Part shown: piece by piece, positions 1 through 12,429 of the stretch
Position numbering within the stretch: position 1 is the first letter of the stretch
Layout: every line of letters begins with the position of its first letter
Assembly (NCBI GenBank): GCA_004794655.1
Contig: SMMW01000046.1
Location: 2,702,001 to 2,766,000, forward strand
Origin: Marisa cornuarietis
Taxonomy: Eukaryota > Mollusca > Gastropoda > Architaenioglossa > Ampullariidae
DNA length: 64,000 nt
Direction: 5' to 3'
Notes under the pieces: model-generated
The model's database searches: none
The model's input: only the letters and a program-made list of their open reading frames with translations
What the model was told of the DNA's origin: nothing
Translations under genes and position numbers: made by a program

Positions 1-300
1 ACATCGACAAACTACCTAGAGCACAGCAAGTTTATTTTCTTGAATTTACAATGATCATGCTCAGTCTCAATACTCATGGTACTTTGTACATTATACTTGA
101 AGCTAGAAAGACAAGCCATTGGAGCATCGTGAGTCCATAAAGACCTTATTATCAGCTTATTATCAGTGTGACTGGTGTTGGGGGAGATAGAATGGGACGG
201 TGTATAGCTGTGGGACAACTATATATCACTGCTGCAAGGCTTCACAATCCGCGGACAGAAGCTGAGGGTAATCCAGATAGATTTATCCGACACTTCAGCC
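1..300. other. No gene recognised
   Basis: Short open frames occur on both strands, but none shows a recognisable domain, a repeat signature or a splice-consistent exon. I see nothing I can support here. Confidence 0.4.
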
Positions 301-329
301 TGTTATGTTTTTGTGTCTGCGCTATCTAT

Positions 330-620
330 TTCTATCAACCTGCATAATCTACATGTCAGCCTGTGGTATCTACATCTCACGCCTAGCTATATATCTAAAG
401 ACCTTTAGCAGTTATTTCTGTCGGCCCACTTTATTTACATCTGTCAGCCAGTTGTATCTGTTGGTCTGCTGCACCTACATTTGTCGGCCTGTTACACCGA
501 GACATGTTGGTCTGCTATATTTATATGTATTGTTCTGTTGTATCAACTTTTACCGGTCTTCTATATTTACAAATATCAGCGTTCTACATATGTAGGCCTT
601 CTGTGTATTTTCTGACATCT
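330..620. repeat. Degenerate minisatellite-like tandem repeat
   Basis: A motif close to TACATCTGTCGGCCTGTTGT recurs every few tens of bases in diverged form. Examples start near 350 (ctacatgtcagcctgtggta), 370, 438 (tttacatctgtcagccagtt), 475 (ctacatttgtcggcctgtta) and 567. The open frames across this stretch are rich in Cys, Tyr and Leu because of the repeat, and I do not treat them as genes. The spacing is irregular, so this is an old, decayed array. Confidence 0.45.
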
Positions 621-1990
621 CTGCCAGTACACGTGTCCGTTTGTCCCTCTTCCATCCCATGTTTGTACAATATTCATATCATAATTTCTCTCTATCTTGT
701 ATTGCCTTCAGAATTAGTGTAATGTTTTTATTTCTGCTACTTGGTACGAGGACTAGATGTAAAAAATCATAACTTTTGCTTGTTGTGTTACCCTCGTAAG
801 GTGTGCTCAAATCCTAGAGAGTCGAATTTCTGTGCATGCCTGTGCCTTGGCGATCGCATGAGGATCAGTCGTTGCCCTGGGGCGACATGGGAAACTAAGG
901 GACAAGAATATTATTCCAAAGTTATATGGTGAAGTCCAGACTAAATAGATGGCAAGTCACTGTCCAATGACAAACTGAAAATCCGCAGCAAGCGTCTTAT
1001 TTCGGTAGTTTTGAAGCGGTGACAAGGCCAGATCTGGGGTCAGCTTTGGAGGCAAGTTGCCCTAAAGAAATAGGTGGGGTAACTCCATTGCTCCAGGACA
1101 AAACAGAAGAGAAAATGGCGGTGTATGTAATCGTGATGGAGTGTATTCCGAAATAAAAGATAAGAATAATCATATATAGGACAGACATCAGTCGTTCAGA
1201 GAATTTACTGACAATGTGAAGTTTATATTCGGAAGAACGAGATTTTGCGGCTAAGAGAGGACGCTACAGCGAATGTAGATTTTCTCACTTCAAGACAACG
1301 TTTACTTGTAAGTATGCATTCTGTAAGTATAAAATCGAAAAAACTTCTTTTAGTTAAGACGTGCGTATGTACATGTTGTCGTCACAAAGACAGAGGGCTT
1401 TCTTCGTGACCCATAGCTTTCTTTTCATTCTAATGCGTCGGAAAATCTTGTCAGCTGAGGTCAAGAACACCTCTTTGATGTGGCCTGAGAAGGTGTCCAC
1501 ATCGCAATCGACAAGATACAAGGCGGGATATTCCCCCCTTTCTCCCCCCCCCCCGACTTTTGCCAGAAAGAGATCGGCAACCTTACAGCTTCTCTAGTCA
1601 AAGCGGATACGTGTGTTCTCCGTGCGGCGCTTTGTCGATAGTTTGAAACGCAGAGTCCAAAGGACTAGGTTGTGGTCGTTCCCCAAAGCCGCACCCACGA
1701 ACTTCCTCGTTTTTGCCTGGCTGTGCTTGACTTAAAGCGCCTTGGCAATAAGATGAAGTCGATTTGATTGAGAATTGACCCATCGAGAGAACACCAAAGT
1801 ACAAGTCATGACGCATTGTGCAGGTCAACCTCTGATTCTGAGCAAACTCAAACAGCCGTGTTGTCGCTCCAACAACTTTTTGCCAACTGTGGCAAGATCT
1901 GTGGCCTTTCATTGTATTTTCCAAGCCAATGACTGACCTCTGTCGGAAATGTCAACTAAACAAACAACACCAATATTTAGAGAGGAGCCA
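620..1990. other. No gene recognised
   Basis: This stretch carries several short open frames on both strands and a C run near 1540-1555. None resembles a known domain. The minus-strand frame at 1598-1924 has no recognisable motif. Some of it may be 5' sequence of the decayed element that follows, but nothing in the sequence proves that. Confidence 0.35.
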
Positions 1991-1994
1991 GCCT

Positions 1995-2680
1995 GACCTG
2001 CAATGAAAAGCAGGAGGTGCTGCAAGAACATGAGCATCATCTCAACCAGGTGCAAGCAGAACGTACAGAATGCAGATGCATGGTAAACAAGTACAAGACA
2101 GTTGAACAACAACATCATCTTCAGCGTCTACAAGCCAATCAACCCAACAGTGGGGATTTCAGAAAGCACTATTTACTTAATTATACCCAGCAAGTACACT
2201 ACCCAAGTATATCTGCCCAACCAGGACCTGCATACTTTTTAATATCAATAAATGTGGAATTTTTGGTGTTTAGCAAGTTAATTATTTGATTGATGAAGCT
2301 GTCATCTCTTCCAAAGGCAGCAATGCAGTTATTAGTTACCTGCACCACTTCTTCAGACACTCAGGATTAGGGGAAATGAAGGTGGACTTGCACTGTGACA
2401 GTTTTGCTGGTCAGAATAAGAACAAATATTTTCTGTGGTACCTATCCTGGCGAGTACTAACAGGGCTGCACACAGGAGTCACTGTAAACTTCATGCCACC
2501 TGGGCTCATGAAATTCTCTACAAACTGTTGCTTTGGTCTGTTGAAGAGGTGCTTCAGGAGGCAGGATGATGTGAGTTGCCTGAAAGACATCGCCCGGACT
2601 GTGAAACTGAGTACACTGACTACGCGAGTGAACATGCGCTTTGACATCAGCAATCAGTCAGCAATATCCAAGTAGATTAG
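1995..2680 (+). pseudogene. Relic of a DUF7869-type mobile-element protein
   Basis: Two plus-strand frames encode adjoining parts of one protein type. The first (about 2017-2250) contains HHLNQVQAERTE and TQQVHYPS followed by QPGPAYFL. The second (about 2286-2672) contains YLHHFFRHSGLGE, LHCDSFAGQNKNKYFLWYL and FGLLKRCFRRQ. The order and wording match what I know of DUF7869-containing proteins, which occur in many copies in invertebrate and plant genomes and are thought to belong to mobile elements. Between the halves the frame shifts: NKCGIFGV is followed by a stop, then VNYLIDE, so a short piece has been lost. This copy is therefore broken. The strand and family call are fairly sure; element borders are not visible. 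Confidence 0.65.
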
Positions 2681-3520
2681 CAGAGTCCACCGCACAACCT
2701 CACCAAAGGCAAACTCAGTATGCTGTACACAAACTAAAAGTAAGACAACGGCATTACGCAGAGCATCATCATTTTAGGTCTCCCACAGTCAAGGCAAGTG
2801 AAGAAAGATTCGTCTGAACACTTCATTACAAGTTTTAGGCCAACACAGTTGAGTATCCAGGCACTTGAGCAGTGAACGTGACAGCAGCCTCAAAGCACAC
2901 ACGGCACAGGACGACAGAAAACCAGGAATCATAAAGAAACACACTCATCATCAGAGACATCGTTGAGGCGAGGAGATCCAAGCACTATTCTTCTAAACTT
3001 GCAGCCATGAAGCAAAGTCCCGCACATCACAAGATGGAAAACCGCTTGATCCGCAGCGGCAAAACAGTTAACAGTTCCAGTGAAGGAGGCACAAGTCATC
3101 ACGCAAAGTCAAAACCTCCCAAAGCAAAGAATAGGATGCGGAGACCGTTAGTGGATGATGTTGAAGTCGGAAGATACGACGTGACACAGGCATTAAATAA
3201 CAATCAAGAACAGAGAAAACAGCGCGGCAACAGTCACAGGTCAGTTGGAAACATTTGGATAGAAAGACAAGGCGTCTTACTTCCTGAGATTCTAGGAAAA
3301 TATATACTTCATTCTTCACAACACACATAACAGCAATGCCACCTGAAAAGAAGCAAAGCATTCTCAATAATTCTCATACGGTATTATAGAAAAAAAAGTA
3401 CGGAAAAACAAAAGGTATACTCTTATCAAGGAGACTAGACTATACCTCGATTGGCCTCGCCTTTTTCGTGTACAAAGATAAAGCTTTTTTCCATCTTAGG
3501 CACATTTTTCCATTGATGAC
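2680..3520. other. Unassigned flank of the DUF7869 relic
   Basis: A plus-strand frame at 3007-3327 (107 codons, rich in Ser, Lys, Arg and Gln) starts in this stretch. It has no domain I recognise and no clear splice context. It may be the decayed 3' part of the upstream element or chance. Confidence 0.25.
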
Positions 3521-3522
3521 AG

Positions 3523-3906
3523 CGAGATTTGAAGCTGATTTTTGTCGGTGTCGACCTCGTCAAGAGCAACCTTGATGCTGACAGAGTCTACAAGCTCCTC
3601 AGGCAGTTGTAAGTTTGTCATTTTGTAAATTTTATTTGTCGAGGAGGTCGACCTCCGTACGGATTATCATTGACGTGTATTGTTATAAAATACAGACCTT
3701 TTAAACTTACCTTAATGTTGCCATTTTGAATGGCTCGATAAATTGTCATACAAATGTCTGTTTTGTTGACATGGGGTTTAAGAGCTTTCAAAATGGCCCT
3801 CAACGAGCTGAAGAGTGATGTTAAATTGCGGCAGTCGCAGCTCGAAGGACATCTGCAATATACTTTCATACACTTTCTAAATATCTTATCGCATTGTGCA
3901 GACTGA
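3523..3906 (+). CDS. Possible two-exon coding fragment, function unknown
   Basis: Two short stretches read like coding exons and fit in phase. The first (3523-3608) follows a cag acceptor and encodes DLKLIFVGVDLVKSNLDAD then RVYKLLRQ, ending two bases into a codon at a GTAAGT donor. The second (3783-3906) can start after TTTAAG and continues with AFKMALNELKSDVKLRQSQ, then a stop at 3904-3906. The joined frame stays open across a 174-bp intron. No upstream exon or start codon is identified, the second acceptor has a weak pyrimidine tract, and I recognise no family. This could be chance. Confidence 0.22.
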
Positions 3907-3924
3907 AAACATAATTGACAAATA

Positions 3925-4020
3925 TTGTAAGCTTCAGTGGATTATGTTAGAGTGCATTGAGCTCTATTGTGTGTAAAGAAATCCGCTATACAAGTCGTCA
4001 TTATGATTATTATGTGTGTA
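3925..4020 (+). repeat. LINE 3'-end fragment
   Basis: The sequence gttagagtgcattgagctc, then ccgctatac and an ATT/ATG-rich end, has the layout of a molluscan LINE 3' tail: a 'gcattgag' core, then 'gctatac', then an (ATT)n-like terminus. A clearer copy lies at 11740-11825. Only the tail is present. Confidence 0.45.
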
Positions 4021-6470
4021 AACTACTTTGGGGCTGTAGCGGGGGCATATCAAACAGGAGAGCTAACTTGCTGTATTCTAGAAAGTACAGAACAGCAGTG
4101 ATCTAGCTTTGAATGTGATAAGGCCACAACTGTACCTGAACATAAAATCTAGCAACATCAACATTTCGTTTGGACTGGTATGCACATTGCATTAAAATTA
4201 AAATTAATGACTGATTTAAATATTAACCAATCAAATAATTTGTTTGCAAAAGTATAGGAGTAAGCAAATCTGGTCGTCTGTCTCGACTCTATGGGAGAAT
4301 CGGATACTGAACTGTCCTTGGTAACGAAAACGAAAAGGCGTTTCTTCCTCCAGGTTTTTTTTTTTAATAAATACGTCAGTCCAAATATTTTTTCAATAAA
4401 TAAACCAACAGATGAGCCTAGTTTCTCTAAAAAGTGAACTAGTTCATGGTAAAGTCAAATTGATGTTTCCACTGGTAACATGTACATTTCTCTTTGCTAA
4501 TGAATTTGATAAAGCCGTTTTCTATTCACTTTCGAGCTTTTAGCAATTTTGCAAGTGGGGTATGTTGGTGTTAGTTCCAGATAAAACTGATACAGTTGCT
4601 ATTATTTGTGTATGACTGCTAAGAATTTAATAATGCTGCTTGTTCCTTGGACATTGCTTACGCTTGCACGCTGTCTAAAGACATTGCCTTCAGTTTTACC
4701 AGTTGCGAAAGCAATGTGAATGCATACAAACTACTATTTTATAGGAACAAAATGAGTTGCTGCAAGAATGCTTTTAACGCTCAATAGTTAACATTCGGGG
4801 TGAAGAATCTTTTTTCCTCCAAAGGCCATTTTGATGTTTATAACATCATTTGCAGTCCACACAAAATCATCGACCTAAAAATTAGCCTGCTCTGTTTGGT
4901 GAAGCTGTAGTTTCTTTCAGCATGTTAACACTTTTGCAACATGTACAAGCTCAGCCTGCCTGGCTTTGCTGTTCTCTGAGTTACCACAATCCACCTTTTC
5001 GTCATTAGGTGCATAGTAAATCAATTGTTAAGAGCTTGTAAAATTTGTTTTTTATTAGTTCCTAGAGGAGACACAGTATATAATAGCAAAACCTTATTTT
5101 TTCCTGCTGCACAATTTTCTGTTTGTAGTTGGGCCGTGAAAGTACATTAATAATAATGATATTTAGTACATGTTTCACCTGATGGAGTTCATGACATTTA
5201 CAGTCTACACCCAAGCACACAACAATACATCATACAGCCATACTGTTCCTTATTACAACAATATCAATTATACTACACAATACTACCAGCCAAACACTAT
5301 CCTAAATCTAAATTTTCTTAAGTTTGACCTAAACAAAATTTACTTTAAAATCGGAAGCTGACACCTTCCCTCCAGCTCATCTCTCGGCTCTCCTCGACGT
5401 GTGTGGTTGTCTCTACCTTTCTGCCCCTTGGCTTCCCTCTCCCCCCTCTCTCTCTATATATATATGTATATATATAAATTTGTACACGCTGTTTATTTTT
5501 TAACTTACTATTCGTGGAATTCACCTCTAGCCATAGGTCAGTCACAAGCGACCGTGGCTTCTAATATCCCTAACTGATCACCAGAGTCCGACCGGTCCCA
5601 GCACAGGCCCAAACTCAATCAATCGAAGCTTCGTTTTGTATGGTCACAGACCTGAGTGCAGGCCCAGCTATTGGCTCAGTCTATACTGAGTGACACATTC
5701 ACCAGCCATGCAGGTCGCCCTCACGTACATAGATCATCTGACTAGCTATTTGGTCAGACCATGCTGGATAACCTGGCTCGCCGCTTTTATTCCATTATCC
5801 TTGTTTCTTCTTTGGCCACAATCTTCACGCCTTGTGGAAACAAATTACTCTACGGTCATCATTACATCTCTCATCGGGTGTGCCAATTCTGTCTGTTGCT
5901 GTCACGAAGGCCGTCTCGGTGCATTGTAAGACCAGGAACCAGAAACCGGCAGTAAGATAAATGCAATGCTCCACAGTGCAATCCTTGCTCTGTAAAATGG
6001 AGTGGTCCAGAAGGCATCCCACCTCACGTTTATGACTACATTGTGCGTGTATATGTGAACCTGAACAGGTTTTGCTAGTTTCATGCAGCACAAAGATCCA
6101 TACGTCTACTTATTATTGCAAAGGGGTGGATGGGACTCTGTGTCGGTTCATTGAGTGTCGAGGATTTTACTCAACCATACATACCAAGACGGGTAGAGAC
6201 TGAGCGGAGCAAGGACGTTGACGAAGGACAGCTGAAGGGTTGGCAAGAGGTGACCAGCACCATAATCTAGTCAGCAAAAGTCTAGTCCCGGGTTCAGTGT
6301 CTTACCTGTTTTGTCAACTATTTAAGGGAAGAGTAGTTCTTCTCGACACCAGTTAACCCAGTCATCAGCTCTGCACCATCACTTGGGCAGCTGAGGCAAC
6401 ATAAGCATACATCAGTAAAGCAAATACCGTCTTGTCCACTCGTTGTATTATGACACTCTCCAGCCATCTG
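4020..6470. other. No gene recognised
   Basis: AT-rich intergenic sequence. It has a short (TA)n tract near 5452-5478 next to a CT-rich run. Small open frames at 5170-5361, 5690-5929 and 5825-6091 show no domain or splice support. Confidence 0.4.
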
Positions 6471-6474
6471 TCTT

Positions 6475-7077
6475 TTTCCTGTGAACCGTTGCCTGTTACA
6501 CTGGCTACCCATCCGTTCTCGCATTCAGTACAAACTGTCTGTGCTGTGTTTTAATTTCTTTGCTGGCTCCTGTCCTGACTATTTCTCTGAACTTCTCATC
6601 CCTTACTCTCCGTCCAGACAACTACGCTCTTCGTCTGACGACCGTATCCTAACTGTTCCTGTCACCAGAACAACAACATATGGTCACAGGACTTTTGGCT
6701 ACTGTGCTGCAAAACAATGGAACTCTCTTCCTTTCCATATCCGCCACCTTCCTACAACTGAATCTTTCAAATCTGCACTGAAAACGCACCTCTTCCTTGA
6801 GCATTACTCCTAACACAGTCCACACAATGCTCGTCATTCTTAACCCCGCCCCCTTCCCTCTTGCGACTTTACCCATCTTTCTCGCAGAATCACTCTATTT
6901 TTCTGTTCCTGTTACTTGATGCCTTTTGTTTTCTGTTTTGTCAGTACTGTCGTTTTCTTTCGTCCCCTGTGTTCTGTATCTACTTAGTCCACGTCTCTTC
7001 CTCGTTTTAAGCGCTAAGAGCATACTCTCTATGAGTGTGAATATGCGCTATAAAAATCTTCACTATTATTATTATTA
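6475..7077 (+). mobile_element. 5'-truncated non-LTR retrotransposon (LINE), C-terminal end plus 3' UTR
   Basis: The frame 6481-6813 carries the typical C-terminal end of a LINE reverse transcriptase polyprotein: LLHWLPIRSRIQYKLSVLCF, then SCPDYFSELL, AAKQWNSLPFHIR and FKSALKTHLF, ending in a stop. This segment follows the polymerase domain in CR1/Jockey-like elements. A 3' UTR of about 260 bp follows, ending in gcgctataaaaatc and (ATT)n at 7060-7077. The reverse transcriptase core is missing upstream, so this is a truncated insertion. A second copy of the same 3' UTR lies on the minus strand at 57055-57320, with matching wording around 'atgagtgtgaatatgcgcta'. Confidence 0.75.
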
Positions 7078-7225
7078 CAGTGAAGATTGGCTGTCCTGGG
7101 TTCATCTCTCGTCTCGGGCACAATGTTTTTTCTCTGCATTTGGCATGGGTTTACAGGGCTGGCTGCCTTGCGTGATATAGTCTTAGTTGCTGGCTCGGCG
7201 TAAAACACTAATTCCTACCCACCCT
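7078..7225 (+). repeat. SINE family A, 5'-truncated copy
   Basis: It starts at acagtgaagattggctgtcc directly after the LINE (ATT)n tail and runs through gttcatctctcgtctcgggc, gggctggctgccttgc and ggctcggcgtaaaacac. This is the body and tail of a SINE with at least five other copies in the window (21640-21740 minus, 23142-23300, 47226-47425, 53947-54130, 61503-61690). The tRNA-like head is absent in this copy. Confidence 0.65.
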
Positions 7226-9388
7226 CCTCTCATGTCCTCCATTAGGATGAACTTTTATGGTACTAACAGCACGAGAATATTTTGCACACACACTGAGCGA
7301 CTGAGACTAGGATGGGTTGTTTTGCAGGGTAACCTAAACATAGTAGGCCCGATCTATACCGATGACACAATCATGTCCCTGTGCTGTCACAAGACCGGTA
7401 AATGGTGGTCAGACTAAATAATTAGTCATGCTGCGTGACATGTTGCCGCCAGCATTTTCATTGAAGGCAGTCGCCGCCGATGCTGTCTCAGAACACAAAA
7501 CTTACATAGGTTTAATTAAAAATATTTTGAAAACAAGTACATTTCACATTTTGGCAGACAGGCCGGCCCAAAAACTGGCTGTACTTGTGCTTTGCCCACG
7601 GCTGCTGTAGACCCTAACCAGTTTGCATGAAAATATCTCAAAGGATGCTGGATAAGCAAAAACCAGTTACTCATCTCTATTCGTTTTTTGACCTGAGCAG
7701 CAGACAAGCTAACATGCTTTGAAATGAGGGGAAGAAGTAGGGGTAGCAGCAAGTGGTCGCATATTGTTGGATGTTATGATCCATTTGTTGTCCCCTGCAT
7801 GTACGATTAGGGGACTGGTGCATACTCTTACATTATTCCTCCTACCTACATTTGCCTATCACAGAAGAGGATCATGGTGTCCATTGGTGCAGGCACTATC
7901 ACACAGTTAGGGTGATCTTATGAGATAACTAGTCTAGCTTGATGCCTAGTACAGGTGCATGTGTTGCTTTGACATCATGTTCTACCTGCCCTCTCTACAT
8001 CCTTTGTACACAAATTTTTTTTTCTCGTGCAAATGTCTTATTTCACTATTTTACGCCTACCTGCTCATGGATCTTCTGGTAAAGGTCACAGCTCAATGTG
8101 CGCACATAGGTGCAGCAGTTCAAAATATGAAGTAATTTTGGAATAAAGAAGAGATGAAAAGTTTGTACACTTGTTTTATTTTTAAAAGAAGTAACCGGTA
8201 GCTTGCAAAGTAAGCATCATTCAAATGTAGCTGCTATCAAATTTGAACACACTGTAGTAGAACACTTATTCCGTGCTGCCCCAAGACCTACACATATGTT
8301 ACATAAACACTACCGTCTGTTACCTACCAGTCAGATCCAGATTTGATAAGTTATAAACTGTTCCAAATAAGCAAGGAAGGAAATCTCTAACATTTTTAGA
8401 TTCCTGGTAACAAACCTTTATGACCCCCTTGGCCAATTGCGTGAATTGAAGTTCACGTGTGATTTACACATATCTATTTGATAGCAAACACTGACTAACA
8501 GGAACTTTCAATGTACATATCTGATTAAATAATGCAGAGTAACATTAAAAAATTACCCACACAAAACAAAGCTTAATAAAAAAAATTACAGACACTGTCA
8601 GTGAAAACTGTCATGACATCTAAATGTCACACATACACAAATTGTGTATAACTGGTTTTTAAAGTAAGTTACACCATTAAACACAATTACTGCATGCTAT
8701 ATATAGGTTTCCTTTTTGGAATAAATAACAAAAAAAAGAATGGAAGATGGCTAGTCCAAATGTCCCATAGTCCTGTTCTCTTTTCTGTAATGTGAAGCAC
8801 ATAAAAAGCAAGAATTAGAAACATAAACTACATTTTGTAAATCTGCAGCAGAAAGGTTTTATGATCATTCACTCCAATAAATAAAATCCTCAATTGATCA
8901 GGTTTTTTTGTTACACATGGTGGTATGCAAGTGACATGAAAAAAGAACCTCTTATCAATAAAGTTTATTTTACTGAATTTGTGTACCACCCATAAACAAG
9001 GAATGTTCTGATGCTATCACCTGCGCTTACCTTCTTCTAAGAAGAAAATTCTGAACAGCAACGGCTGTCCTGGTACATTTCTTCACCGACAAATACTTTA
9101 ATGTTTCACACCTGGACTAGCCGTCTTCCTTCAATTTCCTCTAAAAAAAAATGTTGAATCACGGTTGCCACGTCCTCGGCTGTCCATTGGCTTTTCGTTC
9201 CTACATACAGAAATCAACAGAAATCAAAGCTTCTCCATACTGGACCAAGTCGAGGCTCTCGGTACTACCAGGGGCATCCAACCACAGAAATAAGCATCAC
9301 AAACTTTCCAACAGCTCTCCGCTTGATGCCTTAGATTAGAATTTGGCCTGGAAATTCCCTGTAAGTCGCTATGATGACGTGTATTGGG
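7226..9388. other. No gene recognised
   Basis: AT-rich intergenic sequence with short frames (7428-7610 plus and 7516-7752 minus among them) that lack domains, signal peptides or consistent splice sites. I see no structured RNA. An AATAAA at 8142 has no gene to serve. Confidence 0.4.
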
Positions 9389-9463
<75 letters not shown>

Positions 9464-9464
9464 C
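9389..9464. repeat. (GAT)n microsatellite
   Basis: About 24 uninterrupted GAT/ATG units. They produce poly-Asp and poly-His frames on the two strands, which are artefacts of the repeat and not genes. Confidence 0.9.
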
Positions 9465-11186
9465 GAAGGTTGTGTGTGTGTGCACAAGTATTTTACTCTC
9501 AAATATAACAGCAACATGCGGAGTAACAGAGAAAGCCATCGATGGCTAACGCGGTGGTCAAATCAAGGTAAAGATGATGAGGTTTAAAGGTTCAACGACA
9601 TGGCAGACAAAGTACATCAAACACCATAATACTGTTTCTAAAAAAACATTAATCTTTACTTTTAAATAATGCTGTTAGTGTCGTTACATATATTTTGCTT
9701 AATAGGAGATGTGGCAAGATTATTGTTCTCTCTGTGACCTACTAATATAGTTTACATGAAATAAATCAAAATAATTCTGCATAATTTTAACCATTACGCA
9801 CTTTTACATGGTCTACCAACTGTAAGAGGTAAAAATATCACATAATTTTGAAAGTTAATATTCTCATAGCTTTTTAAACATAATTTGAAGGTGTAAAAAA
9901 CTAAGATGGTGCGATGACAATATAACCTGAAACTTTACGAACGTGTGCATCTGAGATATGTGTTCCACATTTCACATCTCTTCTGTGAACCTAGCTTGTA
10001 TTCAGAATATCACAAAACATGAACAGTGTGTTAACAAAGAGCAAATGAGACATCTAACAGAGGCTAAATGGCTAGTGATTTTGTATCATTAGCTGTTTAA
10101 TGACATTTTTCAGCATACATTTCGGACAATCTAATTTATAATTACTTTCTTATCATAAAAGGTTTCTTTAAACAGATGCCTCAGCCATAAAAAGTGTCAA
10201 AGGTCAGCATTTAACAAGAATGTTGGTAGAGACTGATGCTACTCATGAAAGACTTGTTTTCTTACTCTAAAGCATTTTAGTTAATTACACTACTAATACT
10301 GCAGATTAAAATACCACACAACTGTGATAAACTGTCGTTTATTCATTAATTTAATATTCAAAAATTGACAAATTTGAGGTAGTGCTCGCTAGAGTTGTCT
10401 CTTATCAGTGAGGTGTCAACCTGATCTAAAAAGCATATAAATTATATATATATATATCTGCTGCATAATTATTTAGTTTTTTAGTCGAAGAGAATTAATT
10501 GTTTGTGCAGCAGACTGTAATGGCAAAGTGAATACAAAGCTTAAACTTTTGGCTTGAAGTAATTGAATGCTTTCAGGGATATTTAAACTGCGCGGGTAAA
10601 GACCTCGAAATTTTATGCCAGCATAAAGTAAGAGCAGCAGTGTCTTTTCTGATTATCTTTCAATTGTCTGCGATTGTGTCGTCTGCTTGGCTATAACGAG
10701 TCATCACCGTCAAATTGAAGACTTTCGCCATAAATATAAACACAGTGCGATACTTTTTATAGTAGGGATGGAAGCTGTATTACGATAACAGTTTATCGTT
10801 TGAAATGATTGTAATGGCGAAGGCCGCAATGAAAGAGACCGTATGGTAGGTGTGAAGCTTTTGCATGTGTACCTGATGCTGATGTCACGCGAAGGATTAC
10901 CGGTAATAAGGTCGTGCAAGATTAATTATCATTCTTATATAGTCACCCCAGCTCCCACCTACATGTGGAAGCATATTGGTTCAAATTAGTTTTAGCGCAT
11001 AAAACATACTTCTAATGACGATTATGTAATAATTCGTCTTCGAAAGGGCAAGATGACACATTACATTAAAAGCTGTCACGTGCTCTTAACGGCAAATTAA
11101 CCAGTATGTCATACTTAAATGATTCAAATGGCGTTCCAGTGAAACTTGTGCCATCTGTTGGATGTTGCATTTTCTGTGGAGTGTTT

Positions 11187-11300
11187 GACATGTTTGATAT
11201 TTGTTGTATGGAGTGTATTCCGGCTTGTATGACATGTTTGATATTTGTTGTATGGAGTGTATTCCGGTTTGTATGACATGTTGGATATTTGTGCTGACGA
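11187..11300. repeat. 44-bp tandem repeat, about 2.5 copies
   Basis: Units start at 11187, 11231 and 11275 (gacatgtttgatatttgttg in the first two, gacatgttggatatttgtgc in the third). They lie inside the block that unit 2 of the duplication lacks. Confidence 0.85.
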
Positions 11301-11825
11301 CTGTGTTCTTGCTGTGTGTGACGCTGCCCTGTGACGTGGAGGTGACGGCCCGCTACACACCCACATTTTGTCGTCATCTTATTTTGACGTCAGCGCCTTG
11401 AGCTGTCCACAGGCCAGGATATGACGCTATACAAGCCAACATCATTATTTCATTATTATTTGCAGCCTCGCTTACAGACTTTCTATTGGGTTGAGCAAAC
11501 TGTTACCGACTACTGGCTTCATGTGTTTCTTCGTCCCATTCGTCCTTCTATAGACATTACATTTGCACGTTACTTTGCGTGCGTCCGTGTACGTGTTTTT
11601 ATTATTGTCCAGAGCTTTTTCTTTTGTGTGTGTGTGTGTGGGGGGGGGTATTAATTTGTTGATATATCTCTGTACCATTGTTTGTGGACATGTTTTAGTC
11701 TGTTTCACTTTGTCGGTTGAGTGAATTTGTCTTTGAATATCTTTGTAAAGCGCATTGAGCCTTCTGTAAAGCAGGGATATGCGCTATATACATTTTCGTT
11801 ATTATTATTATTATTATTATTTAAA
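11300..11825 (+). mobile_element. LINE 3'-end fragment inserted in duplication unit 1
   Basis: The 3' part reads tttgtaaagcgcattgagcc, then atgcgctatatacattttcg and (ATT)n at 11804-11823. This is the tail layout of LINE elements that end in a short trinucleotide run. There is also a GT/G run at 11624-11648. No reverse transcriptase remains. The equivalent place in unit 2 (near 16660) has no such block, so it was gained by unit 1 or lost from unit 2. Confidence 0.6.
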
Positions 11826-12429
11826 GTAACTGACGTTCTGAAATATTCGCTCTCATAATTTCTGGATAATACAGAATCGTTTACCTATAATAACATCTGA
11901 AACAGTTTATGGTTGCGCACTATTTGATGGAGGATAATAAATTGACCTTAATAGCTTTTTTAGAAGTAATAGAAAGTTCGTTTACCTTCCATCGCCTCAG
12001 TATTGCTCAAGTCACTCAGCATTTGGTCACTGTATTATGGCACGACCACCAAATCCATGAAGTCAGCGGTTGTCACAGCACGTGGGGTGACTAACAGGGA
12101 ACTATCCTGTCGGAGTTGCATCTCTCACGTTAAGTAATAGCGAAACATGGTAACCTGAGTGACCAGCCTGGACGCGATTGTCAGCAAGCAGTCCTTTAGC
12201 GATCCGAAATTTCGAACGTAAACGAATAAAAATGTCAACATGTCACAGTTTAGCCCAACTTTTTAAAATTTATTTATTTGTGGAGTTGCCAGCGACATAC
12301 CGTTCTGTCTATTTCTGATTGTCTCATTAGTAAACTTTAAACTCTTGGACAACTCTTAATCGTTTACACGATTATTTCTTTCTTTATAGACCTCAAAGGT
12401 TTTGTTAAATCCTTAAATACCATATAAAG

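Noticed and set aside
9224..9549. Poly-His and poly-Asp frames on opposite strands
   Set aside because: Both are products of the (GAT)n microsatellite.
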